This document shows positions 1 to 9,829 of a stretch of DNA of 11,906 bases, piece by piece. Position 1 is the first letter of the stretch. Every line of letters begins with the position of its first letter. The notes below the pieces were generated by a model. It worked only from the letters and a program-made list of their open reading frames with translations. It did not search any database and was not told where the DNA came from. Source of the stretch: Solirubrobacterales bacterium (GTDB taxonomy: Bacteria; Actinomycetota; Thermoleophilia; Solirubrobacterales; Solirubrobacteraceae); assembly GCA_003244035.1 (NCBI GenBank), contig QHBV01000167.1:1476-13381 (forward strand), in the 5' to 3' direction. The position numbers were made by a program, and so were the translations under genes.

Positions 1-1157
<1,157 letters not shown>

Positions 1158-1180
1158 TGCTTGGCCTCAAACGGTATCAC

Positions 1181-1207
1181 AAATCTAAGTGTGTTGGTAG
1201 CAGATTT
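1181..1207 (-). promoter_or_regulatory. Candidate heat-shock operator upstream of clpB (inverted repeat shared with dnaK)
   Basis: On the plus strand the element reads AAATCTA (1181-1187), 13 nt, CAGATTT (1201-1207). The arms pair at 6 of 7 positions. It lies 23 nt before the clpB ATG, where a promoter would be expected. The same arms with the same 13-nt spacing occur 29 nt before dnaK (5635-5661), while the spacers differ, which is the pattern of a protein-binding site. Read on the minus strand, TAGATT could also serve as a -10 hexamer. HspR is the obvious candidate regulator, since its gene is next door, but the arms do not match the known HAIR consensus (CTTGAGT-N7-ACTCAAG). Function is inferred. 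Confidence 0.5.
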
Positions 1208-1208
1208 G

Positions 1209-1340
1209 CCCGATCCGGCGCTCGCCAGCACGGCGTCGGTCCCGGTTGCGTTCGGGATCGGCCGGCGGGTCGCCGGTCACCGGGTCGCCCTCGCCGCAGC
1301 CGCGCTCGTAGCGGTCAATCCGATGCTCGTCTGGCGTGAC
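1209..1340 (+). pseudogene. Fragment of a GT39-type membrane glycosyltransferase (remnant)
   Basis: The plus-strand frame through this stretch reads SVPVAFGIGRRVAG followed by HRVALAAAALVAVNPMLVW. This resembles the second/third-helix region of family-39 (ArnT/PMT-like) glycosyltransferases, which typically have GRRLAGRRVALLAAALLAVNP-LVWYSQEAR. The match stops right after the LVW; the expected YSQEAR is absent, and the frame ends at a stop at 1374-1376 after unrelated residues. No start codon, upstream helix or catalytic Asp-bearing first loop is present: the in-frame sequence to the left is the antisense of clpB. It is therefore at most about 45 codons of a gene in the clpB-hspR gap. The family assignment is from remembered family patterns; a chance hydrophobic frame in GC-rich DNA remains possible. 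Confidence 0.4.
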
Positions 1341-1400
1341 GCGCAACGCAGTGCTGCTGACGCCGACGAAGGTTAGGGCGCCGCCGCCGCGGTGACGCCG

Positions 1401-1451
1401 GCCCGGCTAGGAACGAGGCCCGGCTAGGGTCGCGGCCCGGCTAGGAGCGCG
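1401..1451. repeat. Three tandem 17-bp repeats across the hspR stop codon
   Basis: Units at 1401-1417, 1418-1434 and 1435-1451 all begin with GCCCGGCTAGG and differ only in the last six or so bases. The third unit contains the last residues and the TAG stop of hspR (minus strand; CTA at 1441-1443). Because every unit carries CTAG, each copy supplies a TAG on the minus strand. The 17-bp length is not a multiple of three, so extra copies would not extend the protein in frame. It looks like local slippage or duplication of the gene's end; no regulatory role is evident. Confidence 0.75.
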
Positions 1452-1910
1452 GGCGCTTGACGGCGTGCACGATCTCCCCACCCGGGCGGTAGAGGACGAC
1501 CTCACCACGCGCGCCGCGGGCGCGTTCGATCTCGCTGCGAGCGAGCGCGCGAACGCGACCGAGCTCGGCCTCCATCTCCAGTCGCTCGCGCTCGGCGCGC
1601 AGCTCGACGGCCTCCAAGCGACTGCGCAGACGCACAACCTCGAGCTCGAGCTCGAGCACGCGTTCGACGCCGGCCAGGTTGAGACCGAGGTCGACGGTCA
1701 TCTCCTGGATGCGACGCAGGCGCTCGACGTCGGCCTGGGAGTACAGCCGCGTGCCCTTGGGCGAACGCCGTGGCTGTATCAACCCGCGCGCCTCGTACAT
1801 GCGCAGCGTCTGCGGATGCATCTCGGCCAGCTCGGCGGCCACGGAGATCATGAATACGCCGCGATCCTCGGAGACCTCGATCCGTGCCGTCCGCACTCGC
1901 CGCGTGGCCA

Positions 1911-1911
<1 letters not shown>
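1441..1911 (-). CDS. hspR: HspR, MerR-family heat-shock repressor
   Basis: HspR represses the dnaK operon and clpB in actinobacteria, with DnaK acting as co-repressor in the species studied. The protein has 156 residues. A MerR-type winged helix-turn-helix spans about 19-66 (MISVAAELAEMHPQTLRMYE, then ARGLIQPRRSPKGTRLYS, the usual HspR recognition region with R-x-YE-x-RGL). A helical coiled-coil stretch rich in Glu/Arg/Leu follows at about 80-132. The tail has a VVLYRPGG motif like the VVWRP tail of known HspR proteins. The ATG at 1911 overlaps the dnaJ stop by one base (TGATG), so it is translationally coupled as the last gene of the operon. This arrangement implies autoregulation through the dnaK promoter. 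The stop lies inside a 17-bp tandem repeat. I see no clear rho-independent terminator after it. Confidence 0.93.
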
Positions 1912-3020
<1,109 letters not shown>

Positions 3021-3032
3021 CGTGCGCTCCCC

Positions 3033-3697
3033 TTAAGCCGCCTCGGCGGCGCTGACGACGACTCGCGCCGGCCGCAGCACGGTGTCCTTGTAGCGATAGC
3101 CCTGCTGGTAGACCTCGATCACCGTGCCAGGGGCCACACCCTCGGCTGGCTGGGCGGCCATGGCCTCGTGCAGCTCGGGATCAAACGCCTCACCCTGCGG
3201 TGAGAATGCCTCGATTCCCACCCGCTTGAGCGCCGCGTGAAGCTCCGCCTGCACCAAGCGGATCCCGTCCGCCAGATGCCCCGACCCCTCGCCCTCGGCG
3301 TCGGCGGCAGCCAAAGCGAGCGCCAGGTTGTCGAGCGCCGGCATCAGCTCCTTGGCCAACCGCCCAATCCCCCGAGACTCGGCAACGGCAGCATCGCGCG
3401 CAACACGCTTGCGGTAGTTCTCAAAATCCGCCTGCGTCCGCTGCGCCAGCGCCAAATACTCCTCGGCCTTGATGCGGGCGACACCCAGTTCGTCGCGGCA
3501 CTCGCCCGCGTCCGCAGGGGATGCCTCGCCGGCGCCCGAGCCCTGACCATCGGGCTCGGCGACGGCGCCGGGGTCCGTCGCCCCGGCCACTTCTTCTTGG
3601 CCGGGCGGCGGACTTCCGGCGCCGTCGTCACGACGCGCACGCTCGTCAGCGTCGGCGTCGGCGTCGGCGTCAGTCCCCTTCGCGTCGCGCTCCTTCA

Positions 3698-3698
<1 letters not shown>
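3033..3698 (-). CDS. grpE: GrpE nucleotide-exchange factor for DnaK
   Basis: GrpE is the dimeric factor that releases ADP from DnaK and acts as a thermosensor in the chaperone cycle. The protein has 221 residues. The first ~70 are a low-complexity acidic/Gly/Ala tail, including a run of alternating Asp-Ala at about 10-18 that comes from a GTCGGC hexamer repeat (plus strand, about 3645-3673). The conserved core then begins with a long helix (about 72-115) bearing DFENYRKR (91-98). The beta domain has FDPELHEAM (172-180) and GYRYKDTVLRPARV (200-213), the family signature. The ATG at 3698 overlaps the dnaK stop by one base (TAATG), so it is coupled to dnaK. The N-terminal tail is longer than in E. 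coli GrpE, which is common in actinobacteria. Confidence 0.95.
3645..3673. repeat. GTCGGC hexamer microsatellite inside grpE
   Basis: A short run of GTCGGC units on the plus strand encodes alternating Asp-Ala in the disordered N-terminal tail of GrpE. Because the unit is 6 bp, length changes keep the reading frame. It probably only alters tail length. Confidence 0.7.
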
Positions 3699-5605
<1,907 letters not shown>

Positions 5606-5634
5606 GTCTGTGTCTACTCCTCAAGAGTTGCAAA

Positions 5635-5661
5635 AAATCTGAGCCCAAGACTAGCAGATCT
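5635..5661 (-). promoter_or_regulatory. Candidate heat-shock operator upstream of dnaK (inverted repeat shared with clpB)
   Basis: On the plus strand this reads AAATCTG (5635-5641), 13 nt, CAGATCT (5655-5661), with 6 of 7 arm positions pairing. The arm sequences, the 13-nt spacing and the adjoining TAG before the right arm match the clpB element at 1181-1207, while the inner spacer does not. It is the only AT-rich stretch in the neighbourhood and sits 29 nt before the dnaK ATG. A lone CTTGAG half-site of the classical HAIR motif overlaps the ribosome site just downstream, without a partner. The likely binder is HspR, by inference. Confidence 0.5.
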
Positions 5662-5745
5662 GGATTGGGTTCCCGGCACCTGGGCGCACGCGTCGCCGCC
5701 AGCGGACAGGTGTCGGCGACGAGCGAGCGTCGGGGCCGGCGCCCC

Positions 5746-6080
5746 CTACCGGAACGACCAGGCCAGCCCGGCGCCCGAGCCGGCCAGGCAGACCTTGGTC
5801 GTGGCGCAGGAGACTATCCGCAGGCGCCCCTGGCCGGTGGTGTCGGGCGCCAGTGTCGTCGGCTTCCATCCGGACGCGGGACCGCTCGGATCGGTTGTCA
5901 CCTGGACGGTGCGGGAGTCCGCCCAGGCGACACACAGCGTGTCGAGGCGCACGTCGCCCCGGTCAGCTGCTCAGGGCCGAAGAGCGCGAGCCTGGTGCGC
6001 GTCCAGGTCGGACGCGCGGCGGTGGGATTCGTGGTGGTGAGGGGTAGAACAGACCACGCCGCCACAGTTGCGCAGCAGCG
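5746..6080 (-). pseudogene. Frameshifted remnant of a secreted Cys-repeat protein
   Basis: Two minus-strand frames together spell the end of a repeat protein. From about 6080 to 5940 one frame gives AAWSVLPLTTTNPTAARPTW, then LFGPEQLTGATCASTRCV. From about 5942 to the stop at 5746 another frame continues as CVAWADSRTVQVTTDPSG, then GWKPTTLAPD, RIVSCATTKVCLAGSGAG and LAWSFR. Each unit has the layout x-V-x-x-TT-(N/D)P-(10-20)-W-T-x-T-(10)-SC-A-T-x-x-C-x-A, as in repeat proteins I associate with Solirubrobacterales and relatives. The break falls in a TG run (plus ACACACA, 5930-5936): removing two bases would join the frames. The 5' end is lost at the start of the divergent oxidase gene, so no signal peptide is present. 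The original function is unknown. A sequencing indel could explain the shift but not the missing 5' end. Confidence 0.55.
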
Positions 6081-6097
6081 CGCGGCCGGTCTACGCT
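6068..6097 (+). promoter_or_regulatory. Possible promoter of the lactone oxidase gene, giving a near-leaderless transcript
   Basis: TTGCGC (6068-6073) and TACGCT (6092-6097) are separated by 18 bp, and the ATG lies 6 nt after the second box. Transcription would therefore start at or next to the ATG at 6104. No Shine-Dalgarno-like sequence precedes that ATG, which fits a leaderless mRNA, common in actinobacteria. The hexamers are weak and this is a pattern match only. Confidence 0.3.
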
Positions 6098-6103
6098 CCC
6101 AGC

Positions 6104-7339
6104 ATGGCCCTCGCTGACCTTCCCGGCGCCCGGCCGTGGACCAACTGGGTCGGCAACCAGTCGTTCACCCCGGCACGAATGGCGCGTCCGCGCTCCGAGG
6201 AGGAGGTGGGCGCGCTGGTGCACGAGGCCGCCCAGCGGGGGATGGGAGTGCGCGTCGTTGGCGCCGGCCATTCGTTCACCCCCGTCGTGCAGACCGACGG
6301 TCTGCTGCTTGACCTGAGCGGGCTCAGCGGTGTGGTCAGTACGGATCCCGCGCGCCGCCAGGCGGTGGCGCGCGCCGGCACCCCGATCCACGGCTTCTAC
6401 GAGCCACTGTGGGAGCGCGGGCTGGCGCTGCGAAACCAGGGCGACATCGACGACCAGCACATCGCCGGCGCGGTGGCCACCGCCACCCACGGCTCGGGCA
6501 TCGCCAACGCCTGCCTATCGGGCGTCGTCCGCGGCGTCCGGCTGGTCGGCGCCGACGGCCAGGCCCGCCACATCGGCGAAGACGAGCCGCGGCTGCTGCG
6601 CGCCGCCCAGGTGTCGGTGGGCACGCTCGGGGTGATGACCGAGCTGGAGCTGGAGGTCACCGATGCCTACCGGTTGACCGAGCAGGTCGACGTCTGGCCG
6701 TGGGCCGAGGTGATGGAGCGCTGGGAGGAGTTGGTGCACGACCACCGGCACTTCGGCTTCTTCTGGATGCCCAGCGAGGCGTCCGCGGCGCTCTACAACA
6801 TCGAGGGCCACGGCGCGATGACCGACCGCTGCTACGTGAAGATCTACGACGAGGCCGCGCCTGACCAGCCCGACTCGGCGACGCCGGGCCGGCGCACCGA
6901 CCGCTGCTACCGCATCTATCCGATGGTCTATGACCCCAACTTCCACGAGCTGGAGTACTTCGTGGCCCTGGAACGCGGACCCGAGGCGCTTGAGGCGATG
7001 CGCGAGCTGATGCTGGGCAGCCTGCCGGACTCCGTGTACCCGCTGGAGGTGCGCACCGTCGGACCCGACGACGCCTACCTCTCGCCCAACTACGAGACGG
7101 CCACGACCGTCATCTCGGTTTCGGGCACGCCCGGCACGGACTACTGGGGCTACCTGCGGGCGGTCGACGCCCTGCTGGCGCAGTTCGACGCCCGCGTGCA
7201 CTGGGGCAAGCTGCACTTCCTGGACTCAGAGCGCCTGCACGCCCTGTATCCCGAGGCCGCCGAGTTCATCGCGGTGCGCCGCGAGCTTGACCCCGCGGGC
7301 GTCTTTCTCAACGACCACCTGCGCCCGCTGCTCGCCTAG
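6104..7339 (+). CDS. FAD-dependent sugar-1,4-lactone oxidase (L-gulono/D-arabinono-lactone oxidase family)
   Basis: Enzymes of this family oxidise aldono-1,4-lactones with FAD, passing electrons to oxygen or an acceptor. The protein has 411 residues from the ATG at 6104; a GTG start at 6068 would add 12 residues with no family similarity. The N-terminus has PWTNWVGNQ (11-19), typical of the bacterial branch. The FAD-binding PCMH/VAO-type domain follows, with VVGAGHSFTP (51-60), whose His56 is the usual covalent FAD site, then the glycine-rich GDIDDQHIAGAVATATHGSG (113-132) and GTLGVMTELELEV (173-185). The C-terminal ALO domain has the HWGK motif (366-369) and the LDPAGVFLN end. No signal peptide is visible. 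It stands alone on this strand and overlaps the end of the opposing glycosylase gene by 32 bp. The precise substrate cannot be told from sequence. Confidence 0.9.
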   Translation: MALADLPGARPWTNWVGNQSFTPARMARPRSEEEVGALVHEAAQRGMGVRVVGAGHSFTPVVQTDGLLLDLSGLSGVVSTDPARRQAVARAGTPIHGFYEPLWERGLALRNQGDIDDQHIAGAVATATHGSGIANACLSGVVRGVRLVGADGQARHIGEDEPRLLRAAQVSVGTLGVMTELELEVTDAYRLTEQVDVWPWAEVMERWEELVHDHRHFGFFWMPSEASAALYNIEGHGAMTDRCYVKIYDEAAPDQPDSATPGRRTDRCYRIYPMVYDPNFHELEYFVALERGPEALEAMRELMLGSLPDSVYPLEVRTVGPDDAYLSPNYETATTVISVSGTPGTDYWGYLRAVDALLAQFDARVHWGKLHFLDSERLHALYPEAAEFIAVRRELDPAGVFLNDHLRPLLA

Positions 7340-8018
7340 TAGCGCCCTCGAAGGTGTGGGCGCTGGGGCACATGCGCGCCAGCGCGCAGTCACCGCACTC
7401 GGGCCGCCGGGCGTGGCAGGTGCGCCGGCCGTGGCGCAGCAGGTTCATGTGCAGCTCCAGCTCGGCCCCCCGCGGCGTGAGCGCCAGCATCTCGTCGTGC
7501 ATCTCGTCAAACGGCGCCCGGGGACGGAACAACCCCAGCCGGGTGCCGACGCGCGACACGTGGGTGTCGACGGGCACGTCACGCATCCCGAGCGCGAACA
7601 GCAGCACGCAGGCCGCCGTCTTGCGTCCGACTCCGGGCAGGCTCGTCAGGTAATCCTGGGCCTCGGGTACAGAGCGCTGTGCCAACCAGTCCAGCGCCAG
7701 CCCGTGACCAGAAGTGTCGGTCACGGCGAGCAGGATCGACTTGATCCGCGCCGACTTGACCTTGGAGATCCCGCCCGGCCGGATCGCCTCCTCGATCTCG
7801 TCGACCGGCGCCTCGCGCACCGCCTGCCAGTCGGCGAAGCGGTCGCGCAGGCGGAAGTAGGCCACGTCGCGGTTGCGGTCGTTGGTCGACTGCGAGAGCA
7901 CGGTCAGCACCAGCTCGGCGATCGGATGGCCGTGAGACTCGGCCCCCGGGGCCCCGTAGACAAGGCGCAGCCGGTCACGGAGAGCGCGCACCCGCCGGGC
8001 CGACGGTCGCGACCACAC
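7308..8018 (-). CDS. Endonuclease III-like DNA glycosylase/AP lyase with [4Fe-4S] cluster
   Basis: Members of this family remove oxidised pyrimidines and nick abasic sites in base-excision repair. About 236 residues from the GTG at 8018. The helix-hairpin-helix reads LPGVGRKTAACVLL, with the Lys that matches the catalytic Lys120 of E. coli Nth, and VDTHVSRV carries the catalytic Asp. Four cysteines at the C-terminus have the exact C-x6-C-x2-C-x5-C spacing (CHARRPECGDCALARMC) for the iron-sulfur cluster. LTVLSQSTNDRNRD is the usual HhH-GPD entry helix, with Ser-Thr in place of the common Gln-Thr/Asn-Thr. The start is uncertain: TTG at 8033 and GTG at 8051 are alternatives, and none has a clear ribosome site. 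The frame stays open further upstream but there it is only the shadow of the broken kinase. Its last 32 bp overlap the oxidase gene tail to tail. Confidence 0.88.
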   Translation of the reverse strand: MWSRPSARRVRALRDRLRLVYGAPGAESHGHPIAELVLTVLSQSTNDRNRDVAYFRLRDRFADWQAVREAPVDEIEEAIRPGGISKVKSARIKSILLAVTDTSGHGLALDWLAQRSVPEAQDYLTSLPGVGRKTAACVLLFALGMRDVPVDTHVSRVGTRLGLFRPRAPFDEMHDEMLALTPRGAELELHMNLLRHGRRTCHARRPECGDCALARMCPSAHTFEGATRRAAGAGGR

Positions 8019-8025
8019 GGCCGCG

Positions 8026-8638
8026 TCAGTCAAGCGCGCCCCAGCGCTCACAGGCCGCAGCGGCGACCGCCACCGCCTCGTCGAGCGCCGCCGCAGCCGC
8101 CGCCGGATAGAAGTCGCTGAGCGCCAGGCGAGCCAGCAACGTGCCGGTGAGCGCATCGTCGGCACCGATGGTGCAGATCACCCGCGCGGGCGCGCATCGT
8201 CAGCGCCCGCTCGCCGGCGCCGGCCAGCGTGTTGGAGCTGATGAACAGCCCCGCGGCGCCGTCCACCGCCGTCTCGATCCGGGCCGCCAGCGCGCCGGCC
8301 AGCGGCTCGTCGAGCTCGCCGTACAGCTCATAGGTCGGTTTGCCGTGGTCGTCGACGCACACAAAGGCCAGCTGCGTCCCGAGTCCCTGCACGAGCGGGA
8401 AGTGGGCGGCGTCGACCCGCTCGGCGACCAGGCGCTCGCGCAGCCAGCGGCCCCAGCGGTCCTCGCCGGCCGCTCCGGCCAGGGAGATGCGCGCTCCCGC
8501 GCGCGCGGCGAACACAGCCACGTTGGCCGTCGCCCCGCCGAAATGGGGCTCGAAGCGGTCCACCGCACCCACCGACGGAGCCGGCGCCTCCCCGATCAGG
8601 TCGACCAGCGCCTCTCCCAAGCACAACGTGACGCTCAT
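8026..8638 (-). pseudogene. PfkB-family sugar kinase with a ~100-codon internal deletion and frameshift
   Basis: The ATG at 8638 opens a ribokinase/fructokinase-like N-terminus: LCLGEALVDLIGE (5-17), FGGATANVAVFAARAG (33-48) and GAAGEDRWGRWL (55-66), ending with FISSNTLAGAGERALTMRA at about residue 151. The frame then turns to nonsense. A different minus frame resumes at once with VICTIGADDALTGTLLARLA, the catalytic anion-hole/Asp region, and runs through AACERWGALD to a TGA at 8026-8028. The two parts together make about 204 codons, versus roughly 300 for the family. The missing piece is the middle, which carries the acceptor-site and nucleotide-binding strands. The junction lies in GC-repeat sequence around 8182-8200. 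The product cannot be a working kinase as read. A misassembled or dropped stretch of reads is the alternative explanation. Confidence 0.8.
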
Positions 8639-8645
8639 CGGCCGG

Positions 8646-8655
8646 ACGTTATCCT
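8646..8655. promoter_or_regulatory. Possible overlapping divergent -10 boxes between kinase remnant and hydrolase
   Basis: Only 26 bp separate the divergent start codons at 8638 (minus) and 8665 (plus). On the plus strand TATCCT (8650-8655) precedes the GTG by 9 nt. On the minus strand TAACGT (complement of 8646-8651) precedes the ATG by 7 nt. Both would give leaderless or nearly leaderless transcripts, and the boxes overlap, so the two promoters would compete. No convincing -35 boxes were seen. Confidence 0.25.
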
Positions 8656-8664
8656 CGGCCGTCG

Positions 8665-9486
8665 GTGGGCGTCGACGAGCACACGATCGAGGTCGCCGGA
8701 TCGCCCGTGTTCTACCGTCGATCTGCGACGCCGGGCGCGGAGGTGCTGTACCTGCACAGCGTCCCCACCAGCTCCGACGACTGGGTGGCGCCGCTGGAGC
8801 TGACCGGCGGGGTGGCTGTGGACCTCCCGGGCTTCGGGCGCAGCGGCAAGGGCGGTCAGCTGGACTACTCGATGGACGCCTACGTCGATTTCCTGGAGCG
8901 CTTCTTGCGGATGCTGGAGCTCGACCGCGTCGCCATCGTCGGCCACGGCTGGGGCGCCGCGTTCGGGCTTGCGCTGGCGCTGCGCCGCCCCGAACGGGTG
9001 AGCCGGCTGGTGCTGGTCGACGCCGTTCCGCTGCTGGACGGCTTCAGCTGGCCGCGCCCGGCACAGTGGTGGCGCCGGCCGGTGCTCGGTGAGCTGTTGA
9101 TGGGCTCAGTCAACCGCTGGCTTCTCGCGCGCATGCTGCGTGCGGGCAGCGCCTCGCCGGCAGCCTGGCCCGACGCGCGGGTGCAGGGCGTCTGGGAGCA
9201 GTTCGACCAGGGCACCCAGCGCGCGATCCTGCGCCTGCACCGCTCGGTCGACGTCGCCGCCCTGGCAGCCGCCGGCGGCGCGGCGCTCGAGCAGGTGCGC
9301 GTGCCGGCGCTGGTCGTGTGGGGCGAGGCCGATCCGTGGCTCCCGGCCCGGTTCGCCGACGCCTATGGCGCGCGACTGCCCGACGCGACGGTACATCGGG
9401 TGGTGGGCGCCGGCCACTGGCCGTGGCTGGACCAACCGCATCTGACCGAGCGCCTGGCGGCGTTCGCCACGGCCGGCGGGACATGA
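8665..9486 (+). CDS. Alpha/beta-hydrolase fold protein lacking the nucleophile residue
   Basis: The protein has 273 residues and a full alpha/beta-hydrolase outline. The oxyanion-hole strand reads LYLHSVPTSSDDW (28-40), DLPGFGRSGKG follows (53-63), then a nucleophile elbow, a variable cap (about 125-195), an acid strand VWGEADPWLP (218-227, Asp223) and the His loop GAGHWPWLDQP (248-258, His251). The elbow is VGHGWGAAF (92-100): the position that is Ser (esterases) or Asp (dehalogenase/epoxide hydrolase branch) is Gly95, encoded GGC, one base from the Ser codon AGC. Acid and His are kept. It may therefore bind rather than hydrolyse ligands, or be decaying. The start is GTG at 8665. It sits 26 bp from the divergent kinase remnant and ends 1 nt before the chimeric nuoL gene, suggesting cotranscription. 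The substrate is unknown. Confidence 0.85.
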   Translation: MGVDEHTIEVAGSPVFYRRSATPGAEVLYLHSVPTSSDDWVAPLELTGGVAVDLPGFGRSGKGGQLDYSMDAYVDFLERFLRMLELDRVAIVGHGWGAAFGLALALRRPERVSRLVLVDAVPLLDGFSWPRPAQWWRRPVLGELLMGSVNRWLLARMLRAGSASPAAWPDARVQGVWEQFDQGTQRAILRLHRSVDVAALAAAGGAALEQVRVPALVVWGEADPWLPARFADAYGARLPDATVHRVVGAGHWPWLDQPHLTERLAAFATAGGT

Positions 9487-9487
9487 G

Positions 9488-9829
9488 GTGAGCACCGCCA
9501 CCGCCACCGCTCCCCGCTTCGCGGCTCACGGCGCGTCGGGCGAGCGACTGCGGCGGACGGCGCCCACGTTGGTGGCGGCGGTGTTCGCGGGCGTCTACGT
9601 GATCGTCGGGCCGGCGAGCCTGGATCTCGCCGATCACCTGTTCCGCGCCCAACTGTTCCGCGAGGAGGGCTTCGGCCTGTGGAACAACCTGTGGTACTCG
9701 GGCCACCACATCCTCAGCTACAGCGTGCTGTTTCCCGCCGTCTCGGCGCTGCTGTCCCCCCAGTTGGCCGGCGGGCTGGCCGCCACCGCCGGCCTCGCCG
9801 CGATCTACCTCGAGCCGTACCGGCGCGCG
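9488..9829 (+). other. Non-NuoL N-terminal module of the chimeric gene (start of an unrelated membrane protein)
   Basis: About 110 codons begin with a polar leader (1-25), then a likely transmembrane segment (PTLVAAVFAGVYVIVGPAS, 26-44), a loop with LFREEGFGLWNNLWYSGHH (56-74), and two further hydrophobic stretches (about 76-91 and 93-108). The WNxxWYSGHHxxxYSVLFP pattern recalls multi-pass actinobacterial membrane proteins of unknown function; I cannot name the family. The match to NuoL starts within LEPYRRARFF (about 108-117; DNA about 9809-9838), so the junction lies there. The module is in frame with the NuoL body. Confidence 0.65.

Noticed and set aside
5616..5628. ACTC-N5-GAGT small palindrome and a CTTGAG half-site just before dnaK, like the HAIR operator
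   Set aside because: Only one HAIR half-site is present, without a partner at the 7-nt spacing, and it coincides with the GAGGAG ribosome site. The longer repeat at 5635-5661 is the better operator candidate.
5606..5745. CIRCE (TTAGCACTC-N9-GAGTGCTAA) operator for HrcA
   Set aside because: No sequence close to either arm occurs upstream of dnaK or clpB.
5722..5750. GGCGCC-containing GC palindrome between the remnant and dnaK as a terminator
   Set aside because: No T-tract follows it on either strand, and such palindromes are expected by chance at this GC content.
5651..5935. 94-codon minus-strand open frame before dnaK
   Set aside because: It overlaps the Cys-repeat remnant in another frame; only the frame ending at 5746 reads like a protein family.
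6515..7216. 233-codon minus-strand open frame inside the lactone oxidase gene
   Set aside because: Shadow of the oxidase gene, with a His/Val/Arg-rich composition typical of antisense frames.
8019..8165. N-terminal extension of the endonuclease III-like protein back to 8165
   Set aside because: The extra ~49 residues are Arg-rich and lie in the wrong frame over the kinase C-terminus, which reads well in its own frame.
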